DNA of 64,000 nucleotides. Origin: Serratia oryzae. GTDB lineage: Bacteria > Pseudomonadota > Gammaproteobacteria > Enterobacterales > Enterobacteriaceae. The DNA lies in NCBI RefSeq assembly GCF_001976145.1, contig NZ_MOXD01000008.1, positions 62,001 through 126,000 of the forward strand. Direction: 5' to 3'. The notes below the pieces were generated by a model. The model made no database searches. It had not been told where the DNA came from and saw only the letters and a list, made by a program, of their open reading frames with translations. Position numbers and translations under genes: made by a program. Below, one piece after another: positions 48,855-57,855 of the stretch; the stretch's first letter is position 1, and each line of letters opens with the position of its first letter.

Positions 48855-49375
48855 GGCTGCGGCACACGGGAGGATTGCACCGTGCCCTCCAGCAAACCGG
48901 CTTCAACAAAGGCCGCCAGTTGCAGCAGGCCAACGCGCAGCGGCGCAGGCATGGCATCCAGATCGATGGCGTCCATCAGATTTTTTACGTACAGGCCCAA
49001 TTCGGTATCTCCTTCAATCTGCAGCCGACGCTGGAAAAACAGCGTATCGGGATCTTGCTTACGCGCTGCAATCAACACCAGATCGTTGGCGTCACCGCTG
49101 AAGCTGACATCCGCCTCAGCCTGTTGGCTCACCACCAACCTGCCGTTTTCAACCGTCATAAACCATTGCAGTGCCAGATCGCGCACCTCAATCTTCAGCC
49201 AACGCGATTCGAGAAAATCTAAATCCCCGTCCACCAACGCCTGACGAAACTGCCAGCCCAGCACCTGTTCCAGAAGCTGACGCTGCAGAGCAAACGGCGT
49301 GAATTTTAGCGGCACGCGCAACAGCGACGGCCCCTGACGCACAATGCGTGCCCGTAGTTTTTCCAACACTGTCAT
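48848..49375 (-). CDS. ubiT: Ubiquinone biosynthesis accessory factor UbiT (SCP2 domain)
   Basis: A 175-residue SCP2-domain protein, the lipid-carrier component of the oxygen-independent ubiquinone pathway with UbiU and UbiV. The SCP2 core is visible from LQWFMTVENGRLVV through ADVSFSGDANDLVLIAARKQDPDTLFFQRRL and DTELGLYVKNLMDAIDLD. AAGGAGTGA precedes the start. It is transcribed away from ubiUV, which starts 262 nt upstream, the arrangement known in E. coli (yhbT / yhbUV). Confidence 0.94.
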   Translation of the reverse strand: MTVLEKLRARIVRQGPSLLRVPLKFTPFALQRQLLEQVLGWQFRQALVDGDLDFLESRWLKIEVRDLALQWFMTVENGRLVVSQQAEADVSFSGDANDLVLIAARKQDPDTLFFQRRLQIEGDTELGLYVKNLMDAIDLDAMPAPLRVGLLQLAAFVEAGLLEGTVQSSRVPQPC

Positions 49376-49594
49376 TCACTCCTTTCCACTCAGTCTGCCG
49401 CTATTTTGCCACATTGGCACACGGCATCACCGGCCTATATCAACAAATAGTGCAATTAACACCCACAGTCACCTTTCTATCAATACGCCAGAAACTGCCT
49501 CAAATCAAAACCTGTTAACAGCAGGTTGACTAAAATTATCCCCCCGTTGACCTCATTGCCGGGCGCAAACCTTAACCGGCAACCATTATCACAG

Positions 49595-49616
49595 CGTATG
49601 CCTTACTAGGCATACG
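49595..49616 (+). promoter_or_regulatory. Perfect hairpin in the ubiU leader
   Basis: CGTATGCC-TTACTA-GGCATACG is an 8-bp perfect inverted repeat ending 20 nt before the ubiU start codon. It could be an operator or an mRNA hairpin close to the ribosome site. A loosely FNR-like sequence (TTGAC-N4-ATTAT, 49526-49539) lies further upstream, but its match is poor. Confidence 0.45.
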
Positions 49617-49636
49617 GCTGAATCAGGATTAAATCT

Positions 49637-50632
49637 ATGGAGCTGCTTTGCCCCGCCGGTAATCTGCCGGCCTTGAAAGCTGCGGTGGATAATGGCGCAG
49701 ACGCCGTTTATATCGGCTTGAAAGACGATACCAACGCACGCCACTTCGCCGGGCTGAATTTTACCGAGAAGAAGCTGCAAGAAGCGGCCGAGTATGTGCA
49801 TCGGCATGGGCGCAAACTGCATATCGCCATCAATACCTTTGCCCACCCCGATGGCTATGCCCGTTGGCAGCGCGCCGTGGATATGGCCGCGCAACTCGGG
49901 GCCGATGCGCTGATCCTGGCCGACCTGGCGATGCTGGAATACGCCGCACAACGCTATCCGCAGGTCGAGCGTCACGTTTCGGTGCAGGCTTCCGCAACCA
50001 ATGAAGAAGCCATCCGCTTTTATCAGCGCCATTTTGATGTCGCCCGCGTGGTGCTGCCACGGGTGCTGTCGATGCATCAGGTCAAACAGCTTTCGCGCAC
50101 CAGTCCGGTGCCGCTGGAAGTATTCGCCTTCGGCAGCCTGTGCATCATGGCCGAAGGGCGCTGTTATCTCTCTTCTTACCTGACGGGTGAATCCCCCAAC
50201 ACCGTAGGCGCCTGCTCGCCCGCGCGTTTTGTGCGCTGGCAGCAAACGCCGCAGGGGATGGAATCACGCCTGAATGATGTGCTGATCGATCGTTATCAGG
50301 ACGGCGAAAACGCCGGTTATCCTACGCTGTGCAAAGGCCGCTATCGGGTGGATAACGTGCTCTATCACCCGCTGGAAGAGCCCACCAGCCTGAACACGCT
50401 GGAGCTGTTACCGGAGCTGTTGGCCGCCAATATCGCCTCGGTGAAGATCGAAGGCCGCCAGCGCAGCCCGGCCTATGTCAGCCAGGTGGCGCGCGTCTGG
50501 CGGCAGGCGATCGATCGTTGCAAAGCCAATCCGGCGGCCTATCAGGCCGATGCTGCCTGGATGGAAACACTCGGTGCAATGTCCGAAGGCACCCAGACTA
50601 CACTCGGCGCCTATCACCGCAAATGGCAGTAG
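49637..50632 (+). CDS. ubiU: Oxygen-independent ubiquinone hydroxylation protein UbiU (U32 family)
   Basis: A 331-residue U32-family protein that, with UbiV, hydroxylates the ubiquinone ring without oxygen. It starts MELLCPAGNLPALKAAVDNG, the canonical U32 start, and shows the Fe-S cysteines in FGSLCIMAEGRCYLSSYLTG, TVGACSPARF and LCKGRY. SVKIEGRQRSPAYVSQVARV is also family-typical. It is 11 nt upstream of ubiV with a shared Shine-Dalgarno context, and divergent from ubiT. Confidence 0.96.
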   Translation: MELLCPAGNLPALKAAVDNGADAVYIGLKDDTNARHFAGLNFTEKKLQEAAEYVHRHGRKLHIAINTFAHPDGYARWQRAVDMAAQLGADALILADLAMLEYAAQRYPQVERHVSVQASATNEEAIRFYQRHFDVARVVLPRVLSMHQVKQLSRTSPVPLEVFAFGSLCIMAEGRCYLSSYLTGESPNTVGACSPARFVRWQQTPQGMESRLNDVLIDRYQDGENAGYPTLCKGRYRVDNVLYHPLEEPTSLNTLELLPELLAANIASVKIEGRQRSPAYVSQVARVWRQAIDRCKANPAAYQADAAWMETLGAMSEGTQTTLGAYHRKWQ

Positions 50633-50643
50633 CAGGAGGAACC

Positions 50644-51522
50644 ATGAAATATGCCTTAGGCCCGGTGCTCTACTACTGGCCAAAAAACGATGTGGAGGCG
50701 TTTTATCAGCAGGCCGCCAATAGCAGCGCCGACATTATCTATCTTGGCGAGAGCGTCTGCACCAAACGGCGCGAGATGAAAGTGGGCGACTGGCTGGCGC
50801 TGGCGCAGGAGATCGCCAAATCCGGCAAGCAGGTGGTGATCTCCACTCTGGCGCTGCTGCAAGCGCCTTCAGAACTGAACGAACTGAAGCGCTATGTGGA
50901 AAACGGCGAGTTCCTGATCGAAGCCAACGATCTCGGCACGGTGAATATGGCCGCCGAGCGCGGTTTGCCGTTTGTCGCCGGGCATGCGCTCAATTGTTAC
51001 AACGCCTACACGCTGCGCCTGTTGCATCAGCAGGGCATGACCCGCTGGTGTATGCCGGTGGAGCTTTCCCGCGATTGGCTGGTGAACCTGCTGAACCAGT
51101 GCGAAGAGCTGGGGTTCCGCCAACGGTTTGAGGTGGAGGTGCTGAGCTATGGCCATCTGCCGCTGGCCTATTCCGCGCGCTGCTTTACCGCGCGTTCGGA
51201 AAACCGCGGTAAGGACGAATGTGAAACCTGCTGTATTAAATATCCACAAGGGCGCATGGTCAACTCACAGGAAAATCAGCAGGTGTTCGTGCTGAACGGT
51301 ATTCAGACCATGAGCGGTTATTGCTACAACCTGGGTAACGAACTGGCTGGAATGCAGGGGCTGGTGGATATTGTACGCCTGTCACCGCAAGGGGAGGAGA
51401 CACTGGCGATGCTCGATCGCTTCCGCGCCAACCAGCAGGGAGCGCAGCCGTTGGCGCTTGCCGATCGCGCTGAGTGCAACGGTTACTGGCGACGCGTGGC
51501 CGGGTTGGAACTGGTGCCATAA
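50644..51522 (+). CDS. ubiV: Oxygen-independent ubiquinone hydroxylation protein UbiV (U32 family)
   Basis: A 292-residue partner of UbiU, identical in length to E. coli UbiV. The frame is open from 50518, but the ATG at 50644 follows GCAGGAGGAACC and gives MKYALGPVLYYWPKNDVEAF. Fe-S ligand cysteines are in GRDK-type context here as NRGKDECETCCIKYPQG, plus the upstream SARCFTARS. It ends the ubiUV operon; a 10-bp hairpin follows. Confidence 0.96.
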   Translation: MKYALGPVLYYWPKNDVEAFYQQAANSSADIIYLGESVCTKRREMKVGDWLALAQEIAKSGKQVVISTLALLQAPSELNELKRYVENGEFLIEANDLGTVNMAAERGLPFVAGHALNCYNAYTLRLLHQQGMTRWCMPVELSRDWLVNLLNQCEELGFRQRFEVEVLSYGHLPLAYSARCFTARSENRGKDECETCCIKYPQGRMVNSQENQQVFVLNGIQTMSGYCYNLGNELAGMQGLVDIVRLSPQGEETLAMLDRFRANQQGAQPLALADRAECNGYWRRVAGLELVP

Positions 51523-51533
51523 CTCACGGGGTT

Positions 51534-51556
51534 GCGGGGAGAAGCATTCTCCCCGC
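51534..51556. terminator. Hairpin between convergent ubiV and fimbrial genes
   Basis: GCGGGGAGAA-GCA-TTCTCCCCGC is a perfect 10-bp stem with a 3-nt loop. The T-tract is poor, but the stem is strong and located between two convergent stop codons, so it probably ends both transcripts. Confidence 0.65.
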
Positions 51557-51563
51557 CAAGCCA

Positions 51564-52106
51564 TCAGTCGTAGGAAATATTAAACTGTATCGCGCTTTTC
51601 ACTCGCCCGGGTGTGGCTCGGCCAGTGGCGTAATACTCATATTCAATATCACACTGGCTCTGATTATTGACGATCACCGCGCACCCCACGCGCGGGCTGG
51701 TGCGTAAATCCAACGGCGTATCATTCATCAACAACCTGATTTCGACGTTTGTAGCCTCATCACTCAAGGTATTAACCAGATTACCGGTACTCGCATTGAC
51801 GGTGGCACCATTATTCAACGTAATATAAGGGGTATACCCATTGGTACAATGTGTCCCGCCAATATGGATGCTGCCCTGAGTGCGGCCATGAGTCATGCCT
51901 AGGCTATTCAGATTCCCCATGTACACCTGCGGTAGCACCCAATCGTAGGTCTTGTTGTCTTGCCCCTCGATACTATCGAAATAGCAGGTGGCGATCTTAA
52001 TAGAGCCCGTGACATTAAGCACCCCGGTGGAAGCGGCCTGCACGCTTGCAGCATAACCGAACAGCACCAGCACAGAGAGGCTTTTTAACGTATTCGCTAT
52101 TTGCAT
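51564..52106 (-). CDS. Minor fimbrial subunit
   Basis: A 180-residue exported protein with a signal peptide cleaved near SVQAA and a fimbrial immunoglobulin-like domain. Cysteines are in IKIATCYFD, IGGTHCTNG, RVGCAVI and SQCDIEY, so two disulphides are possible. It has the pilin-type C-terminus (IQFNISYD) used for chaperone donor-strand complementation. It is last in the operon, 13 nt after the adhesin gene. Confidence 0.85.
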   Translation of the reverse strand: MQIANTLKSLSVLVLFGYAASVQAASTGVLNVTGSIKIATCYFDSIEGQDNKTYDWVLPQVYMGNLNSLGMTHGRTQGSIHIGGTHCTNGYTPYITLNNGATVNASTGNLVNTLSDEATNVEIRLLMNDTPLDLRTSPRVGCAVIVNNQSQCDIEYEYYATGRATPGRVKSAIQFNISYD

Positions 52107-52119
52107 TTCACGCTCCCGG

Positions 52120-53247
52120 TCACTGATAGGTGATCATAAACTCGATTTGAGCATCAGCCTTGCCTGCCCGGATCGGGGTCGCAGTCTGAATATACGTGGC
52201 CTTAACCCCTAAGTTGTAATTACTGCCACGATCTTCAATAAAGGTAATGTAGTTAGCCAGATCGATATCCCGATTAAACTTGGCTATCTGATAACCGCCG
52301 TTCTCCTGTCTGAAGCTCAGTTGTACTCCGACGCCCGCAGCTGCATCCCCAGCTTCGGTATTCAGCTTCGAAATCCCCTGTTCAGCGTCTTCAAACCCAT
52401 TGCGTGGCGTTAGCCTGATGTTGATAAGATTAGGTTTCATAATGCCGTAAGAGGTGGTGCCATAAAACGCCGGGCAATCAGAGAGGACAATCTGGGTTTC
52501 GGCGATGCCGGCGGTACTGCCCACACCGCTAAACTCATCCGGGTAATGCTCACCCAGCGGTAGGTAATAGTTGCTGCCCACGTTGCAAGTTGCCGGGATC
52601 ACCGTTAAATTACCAAGCACCGAAGTTCTGCGAAACACAAAATTCACCCCGTTGCCATCAAATGAAGTACTGTACTTCGGCATATCGCTACTGGTGACTG
52701 TCCCGCTCCCCACGTTATTGGCCGTTTTGATAAAATCGACATTGAAAGTCAGCGGAGTCTCGCCGTTTTGGCCAGAAAAATAGACAATGGTGTCGCTGCT
52801 GTTTGAGAGAAATGCAGGGAGCCTTCCAGGTATATATAAACGTTGATCACCATTGGGGGTACTCTGCCATAGTGCTACCCCTACACCAGGGATGTTGGTA
52901 TTGAATACCATAGGAAACGAGCTATCGCTATACGTTGATTGTCCGTAGGGTGTACTAGTCACCGTAGCGACTAAATCATAAATACCAGCCTTACACAGCA
53001 AAGCCGCACCACTGCCATTAGTTTGAATCCGCTGGGAATAAATCACGCTGCCAATCGGCAAACTCTCACCCACGGTGACATAACCACCGATGTTTAAGCG
53101 TGTCTCAAGCGGCGAAATCACGGTGGAAGAACTATCCCAATCACAACCAGCGTTAGTCGCTGCCGCACTTTGCACATATAACCCTGCGCAAAGCAGCAAC
53201 GATACCGCCACTCCTGACGCGATTCTTGTTTTCATCTGTTTTCTCAT
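52120..53247 (-). CDS. Fimbrial tip adhesin-like protein
   Basis: A two-domain fimbrial protein of 375 residues from this start, with the signal peptide MRKQMKTRIASGVAVSLLLC ending near SAAA. The N-terminal half (residues about 30-200) has no pilin motif and should be the receptor-binding domain; the C-terminal half begins around NLTVIPATCNVGSNYYLPLG and ends AQIEFMITYQ, a pilin domain. The exact start is uncertain: ATGs at 53247 and 53235 are both plausible. Receptor unknown. It follows the usher gene, overlapping or abutting its end by 16 nt or less. Confidence 0.82.
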   Translation of the reverse strand: MRKQMKTRIASGVAVSLLLCAGLYVQSAAATNAGCDWDSSSTVISPLETRLNIGGYVTVGESLPIGSVIYSQRIQTNGSGAALLCKAGIYDLVATVTSTPYGQSTYSDSSFPMVFNTNIPGVGVALWQSTPNGDQRLYIPGRLPAFLSNSSDTIVYFSGQNGETPLTFNVDFIKTANNVGSGTVTSSDMPKYSTSFDGNGVNFVFRRTSVLGNLTVIPATCNVGSNYYLPLGEHYPDEFSGVGSTAGIAETQIVLSDCPAFYGTTSYGIMKPNLINIRLTPRNGFEDAEQGISKLNTEAGDAAAGVGVQLSFRQENGGYQIAKFNRDIDLANYITFIEDRGSNYNLGVKATYIQTATPIRAGKADAQIEFMITYQ

Positions 53248-53263
53248 TAACCTTGGCGCTCTG

Positions 53264-55819
53264 TTATTGGCAGACACCCTGAATCACAGGCCTGCTCTCG
53301 TCAGTTGAGGACGCGGGTAGCGAATAGTGGATACTGCAATGTTCTGTTTGCGCATCGCCCCATCTCACCAGCAGCACTCCCGATGGTGCCAAATCATGGG
53401 CAATCACCAGACTCGCCTGCCCGACGATGCCAATAGCGTTGTTTTGCGCGTCATAAACATTCGCGGCAAAAGGCAGTGGTGTGCCGTCCTTACGCTTCGC
53501 CTTGATGTAAGTGACTGTGCTGTTCTTGGTTTCATAATCGAGCAGCACCAGTGCTCCGGCGCGAGGAACGGCGGTACTTTTGCTAGACAGCAGCTCAACA
53601 TCCTGTGAAGTGCCCTTAGGATCGAGATCCACCTGATTCAGGTAGTAAGGGCGCAGATAAGGCACTATCGCATAACCAAAACGATCGACCTCCACGCCGG
53701 AGGCGTTGGTAACCAGAGCCCCTTTCGCACCCGGAGCACGCACCAAACCGCTGGTTTCCCCCAGCGTTTGCCCCAACGTGATACCACCACGGTGAACCAC
53801 AATCGCACCGTCGATACTGGATGACAGCTGCCGGTTGCCCTGACCGTAGCTATAGCTGGCACCCATATTCGCTTGCGGTGCGCGATAGCCCACGCCGCTG
53901 TTGAAAAAGTTACCATTCGATGCGGTATCACGGCTGGTGCTGACGACATAGTTAAACTGGTTCTGCTCACCGGCATTCCCCGATAGCCCAACCAGAGCAT
54001 TGCTGCCCTTGCTGTCGGTAGTCCCGGTCATATTCAGCGTAGGAGCATGAGTACTCGCCCCCAGAGGCAGAGAAAGACTTAGAGAGTACTGGGTTTCACG
54101 TCGATCCAGCGTGCCGTCTTGCCCCCCTGAAAACTGGCCGCTCAACGTCCGGTTAATCGAGAAGGTGTAGCTGAGGTTGTGCCAGAAATTGCTGTAGCCG
54201 ATTTGCATGCTCTGCTGTGAGCCATCCTGGTTCCAATAAGTAATATGGCTACCAGTGGCATACAGGCTGCCCCAACGCTCGCCCAGCGGCTGGCTCACCG
54301 ACAGCGTAAACATACTGCGCTGCCGCCCGTAACCGTTGATATCTTCATTACGCAAAGCCAAATCGCGCAACTGTACGGCGTCATTCAAATTCAGGAAGCC
54401 GTCGGTTGAATAGCGATAGGCCATCACCGAGAAACTGGTCTGCGTTTCTGCATACACCTGGCTGAAGCCGACACGGTAGCTTTGCCCTGAACGTTGATCC
54501 TGATCGGGTAGGCGAGTGATTGATTGAGTAACATCCAGAGAGAGTGCGCCGGCAGGCGTGTTAAAAGCACCGCCCAGCAAGGCTGAAAAATAACTTTCGC
54601 TACCGACCACGCCGGTATAGCCAGTGACCAGATTAGTCAGGCCAAGCTGGTAGGTCAGGCTGCCAAAATCAGGTTTATCCACCAACCCACTGGTATTGAT
54701 TTTACCTGCGGCGACTTCATAACGGCTGATACCGGGCCGCAACATCTGGGTGACCGAGGCATAAGGAACCGCAAAGGAGCGAACCTGACCATTGGCTTCT
54801 TCGATCCGTACCGTCAGTTCGCCACCGTAGCTGGTGGGATAGAGATCGTTGATCTCAAACGGCCCGGGCGAAACGGTAGTGGTATAAATGGTAAAACCGT
54901 TCTGCACGATGGTGACTCTGGCGTTGGTATTGGCAACGCCACGTACGACGGGAGCGTAGCCGCGCAGGGAATCTGGCAGCATGCGATCGTCTGAGTACAT
55001 TCTGACGCCGCGGAAACGGATACCGTCAAACAGCTCACCGCTGGTGAAGGCATCACCGATGATCAATTGCGATTTCAGCGCCGAAATATCGCGGCCAACA
55101 TAGGTAGAGGTGCTTTTGTAGCCATCGCCACCACCGCCTGACACCCAGTTGACGGCCCCATTATTGCGCACGCGCCAGGGGCCAACATTCAAGCCATTAC
55201 GCAACCCGAGATAACCGTAGGTATTGGTATTTTCCCGCTGCTTGGATTGATACAGGTTGGCATTATAGTTAACCATCAAAGCGGTCAGGCCATCTTCCCA
55301 TAGCTTGGGGCTGACATAACCGCGTGGTGCTCTATTCAACAGCAATTGTGGTATCGACAGCGTCAGCTTTTGCTCGCCAGGATCAAAACTGGCTGAGGCA
55401 CCGGGCAGGATCTCGCTGAGCGAACCGCAATATCCTTCGGACTCCAGTTGACTCAGATGCTGCGGTGGCGTCTGTTCCAGCAGTTTGTTTTCGCTCAGAT
55501 TGAGCAGGGAGAAAAAGCTACCGCTGTAGCAAGGCGTGGTGGCATATTGACTGCCAGACTGTGATTTAAAACGGATCTCTTCGTTGCCGAGCGGTTGCCC
55601 GTTTAGTTCAATGAGCGCACTGTAAACACCGGGAACCACCACGTTGCCGCGGCTGAACTGGGCAGGATCGAACTTCCCGGCTTTACCGCCAGGAAAGAAG
55701 CTGGGATCAAACTTCACCTCTTCCGGCACATCTGCGGCATAGGCAGACGTAGCCGAAATCATGACATAAGACAGGATCCACTTCAGTCCCGTTTTTCTTG
55801 CTGGTTTATACGTAGCCAT
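53264..55819 (-). CDS. Outer-membrane fimbrial usher
   Basis: An 851-residue FimD/PapC-type usher. After a signal peptide (ISATSAYAADVPEEVKFDPS) comes the N-terminal chaperone-binding domain (FPGGKAGKFDPAQFSRG), then the 24-strand beta-barrel with PGPFEINDLYPTSYGGELTV and RIEEANGQVRSFAVPYASV, and the C-terminal domains with a disulphide near the end (TEHCSIHYSL...IQGVCQ). It moves chaperone-subunit complexes across the outer membrane and polymerises them. It lies 49 nt after the chaperone gene. Confidence 0.95.
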   Translation of the reverse strand: MATYKPARKTGLKWILSYVMISATSAYAADVPEEVKFDPSFFPGGKAGKFDPAQFSRGNVVVPGVYSALIELNGQPLGNEEIRFKSQSGSQYATTPCYSGSFFSLLNLSENKLLEQTPPQHLSQLESEGYCGSLSEILPGASASFDPGEQKLTLSIPQLLLNRAPRGYVSPKLWEDGLTALMVNYNANLYQSKQRENTNTYGYLGLRNGLNVGPWRVRNNGAVNWVSGGGGDGYKSTSTYVGRDISALKSQLIIGDAFTSGELFDGIRFRGVRMYSDDRMLPDSLRGYAPVVRGVANTNARVTIVQNGFTIYTTTVSPGPFEINDLYPTSYGGELTVRIEEANGQVRSFAVPYASVTQMLRPGISRYEVAAGKINTSGLVDKPDFGSLTYQLGLTNLVTGYTGVVGSESYFSALLGGAFNTPAGALSLDVTQSITRLPDQDQRSGQSYRVGFSQVYAETQTSFSVMAYRYSTDGFLNLNDAVQLRDLALRNEDINGYGRQRSMFTLSVSQPLGERWGSLYATGSHITYWNQDGSQQSMQIGYSNFWHNLSYTFSINRTLSGQFSGGQDGTLDRRETQYSLSLSLPLGASTHAPTLNMTGTTDSKGSNALVGLSGNAGEQNQFNYVVSTSRDTASNGNFFNSGVGYRAPQANMGASYSYGQGNRQLSSSIDGAIVVHRGGITLGQTLGETSGLVRAPGAKGALVTNASGVEVDRFGYAIVPYLRPYYLNQVDLDPKGTSQDVELLSSKSTAVPRAGALVLLDYETKNSTVTYIKAKRKDGTPLPFAANVYDAQNNAIGIVGQASLVIAHDLAPSGVLLVRWGDAQTEHCSIHYSLPASSTDESRPVIQGVCQ

Positions 55820-55868
55820 AGCATCCTTGACGACTCTGATAAGCCAATAATCCTAAAAAACGACAATG

Positions 55869-56603
55869 CTAACGAGTTAGTGGGTAGGTTTTTTCTACAA
55901 ACGCCCCATAGTCATTGATCGCACTGGCCGTTATAGTGTTCGGCAACCCGCCAGCAGTGTTACCACTGCGTTTAATCTGAAATGCCTGCTCAGAGAAGGG
56001 AGCAATCATGCCACCGTTACTTCCTGCCATCACGGCCTTCGCTGTGCCAATCAGCCGCACAGAGGCGTAACTGATGTAATAAGGAGTGGGATTCTTGCCA
56101 ATAAGTTTTTCCCCTTGCAAACGCCAACTCACCTGGCCGATGACGTCAGGAGACAGGCCCTTCAACGTAACGGGGCGGTAAAACACTTTCAGGCGGTTGC
56201 GATAGGCAATAGAGAGATAATTCTTGTCCCCTTTCGACTGAGGAGGAACTTCCAGCACGTTAATCCAGTAAAGCGTTTCGCGATCGGTTGCCTGATTTGC
56301 AGTGGGTGTCGCGGCAATACGCAGCGTTTGTGCTTTGTTCGGTTCAATACGTGAAACCGGTGGCATAATAGTAAAAGGAACGTCACTGTCTTCAGGAGAG
56401 GAATTAGCATCTCCACTATCAATCCAGGATTGAACCAACAAAGGAACACGGCTTTTATTTTCCAGCTTCAGCGTGACTTCTTTTTCATTCGAGGGGTAGA
56501 TAACGCGAGTGCCAGAAATAACAATACCTGCATGCAGGCATGAAGAAAATAATCCGGCGACAAGCACCAATGATGACAACCAATATCTTTCCATGAAGAA
56601 CAT
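55869..56603 (-). CDS. Periplasmic fimbrial chaperone
   Basis: A 244-residue PapD-like chaperone with signal peptide and two immunoglobulin-like domains. The conserved G1-strand pattern is VSRIEPNKAQTLRIAAT, the family signature RETLYWINVLEVPP is present, and the basic residues for clamping the subunit carboxylate (Arg/Lys in RVIYPSNEKEV and RLKVFYRP) are seen. Start at 56603 (AAGG 5 nt upstream); an ATG three codons later is possible. It is preceded by a hairpin that probably reduces read-through from the major subunit gene. Confidence 0.93.
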   Translation of the reverse strand: MFFMERYWLSSLVLVAGLFSSCLHAGIVISGTRVIYPSNEKEVTLKLENKSRVPLLVQSWIDSGDANSSPEDSDVPFTIMPPVSRIEPNKAQTLRIAATPTANQATDRETLYWINVLEVPPQSKGDKNYLSIAYRNRLKVFYRPVTLKGLSPDVIGQVSWRLQGEKLIGKNPTPYYISYASVRLIGTAKAVMAGSNGGMIAPFSEQAFQIKRSGNTAGGLPNTITASAINDYGAFVEKTYPLTR

Positions 56604-56674
56604 TACCGCCTTGTAAGTATATCCCCATCACCTTTCAGGCTGCAGATTGAAAGGTTAGGGTATAACGCTATTAA

Positions 56675-56702
56675 ACAGGGCCCTGCCTAAGCAGGCCCCT
56701 GT
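56675..56702 (-). terminator. Attenuating hairpin between major subunit and chaperone genes
   Basis: On the minus strand ACAGGGGCCTGC-TTAG-GCAGGGCCCTGT makes a 12-nt-arm stem with one mismatch, followed by TTTAATAG. Such hairpins after a major pilin gene often let only some transcripts continue to the assembly genes. Confidence 0.7.
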
Positions 56703-56717
56703 CACTACTGCTATAAT

Positions 56718-57290
56718 TTACTGATAAACAATACTGTATTTAACCGTAGAGGTTACCGGGCCTGCGGACGCCGGGCCATCTACTGCAATATACTGACCAA
56801 AGTACGAATACTCCGCCGTATTATTGGCGATGGTTTTTGGCGCATAGTTGTTGGTACCAGCCCACAAGTTGATCGGGTTATTGGTATCAGCATTCAGGAT
56901 TTGCACCTGAACGTTTTGAGCCGGGTTCGATGCAGCCGGTGCGGTATTCTTCAACCAACCTGTGGTTCTATCAATGGCTGGGCTAGTTGGCTCGAAATAC
57001 ACTTGAGCCACCTTACCATTGGTACAGTTGGTGTCAGTAGGGCCACCCAGCGTTATTTTAAACGGCGTGGCGTTTGCCGTGGCACCAGCGTAACTCAGTG
57101 CGCTGACCTGAACCTGTTTCAAATCGACGTTCACATCAACCGCACCATTTGGATTCTGGCCGTTGATCTGACAAGTGGTATCAATGACCTCGCCGGTGAA
57201 ATTGATATTACCATCAATAGCAAAGGCAGAAGTTGCAGTCAGACCGCCCATGACACATGCGATGGTCATTAATAAAGTATTTCTTTTCAT
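56718..57290 (-). CDS. Major fimbrial subunit (type 1-like pilin)
   Basis: A 190-residue pilin. The signal peptide ends at TSAFA; the mature protein starts with the donor strand IDGNINFTGEVIDTTCQING, contains the conserved disulphide (TTCQ and DTNCTNG), and ends with the beta-zipper motif VKYSIVYQ with penultimate Tyr. The first structural gene of the operon, 70 nt after the regulator. Confidence 0.93.
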   Translation of the reverse strand: MKRNTLLMTIACVMGGLTATSAFAIDGNINFTGEVIDTTCQINGQNPNGAVDVNVDLKQVQVSALSYAGATANATPFKITLGGPTDTNCTNGKVAQVYFEPTSPAIDRTTGWLKNTAPAASNPAQNVQVQILNADTNNPINLWAGTNNYAPKTIANNTAEYSYFGQYIAVDGPASAGPVTSTVKYSIVYQ

Positions 57291-57360
57291 TTAAATAACT
57301 GTCCTGTTAATTGTCCTTAAACACTCTGAATCTCTGGGATTAACCGTAGTTTCAGAGCCA

Positions 57361-57855
57361 TTATTTCACTTTATAGTGAAATCCTGTCTCCCTATGAGTT
57401 GCACCCCAAAAACTATACAAAGGTACAATCAGTGCTCCTTGCAATGTATATCCTTTTCCGCGTGAGGCTTTAATAAAACTGTCATCTATACCAATAGTTG
57501 CCAACCGCGTTTTAAGTTCACTAATCACCTGGGTGAGTCTGGTGGAAGAGGAGGATAGATTATAGTTCTCCCAGACATTCACCAGTATGTCTTTGTTAGA
57601 AACATAACCAAGGCTTGCATTCTCCAATAAATAAACCAACAATCTCATCATCGTCTCGCGCAATTTAAAATAGTTGCTAAAACGATGGTCATAATGACTA
57701 TTATATTCTATAGTATTATATAGTTTGATGACTGACCCAGACTTTATATCAACCTGGAACTCATCGTTAACGACGTAGCCAAAAAGCATCAATTTGTTCG
57801 CATCAATCTTAATAGTTGATTTTTCTGCATCTATCTTTTGGCCTGCGGTGTCCAT
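57361..57855 (-). CDS. Winged-helix transcriptional regulator (OmpR/ToxR-type DNA-binding domain)
   Basis: A 164-residue protein with a C-terminal trans_reg_C winged helix: RETMMRLLVYLLENASLGYV, DILVNVWENYNLSSSSTRLT with the recognition helix, and FIKASRGKGYTLQ for the wing. The segment before it (about 70 residues) lacks a receiver domain. No membrane helix is visible, unlike ToxR or CadC. The ATG at 57855 has GGAG 5 nt upstream; a GTG two codons earlier is the longest form. Its place directly upstream of the pilin gene suggests control of fimbriae. It is AT-rich compared with the fimbrial structural genes. Confidence 0.82.
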   Translation of the reverse strand: MDTAGQKIDAEKSTIKIDANKLMLFGYVVNDEFQVDIKSGSVIKLYNTIEYNSHYDHRFSNYFKLRETMMRLLVYLLENASLGYVSNKDILVNVWENYNLSSSSTRLTQVISELKTRLATIGIDDSFIKASRGKGYTLQGALIVPLYSFWGATHRETGFHYKVK

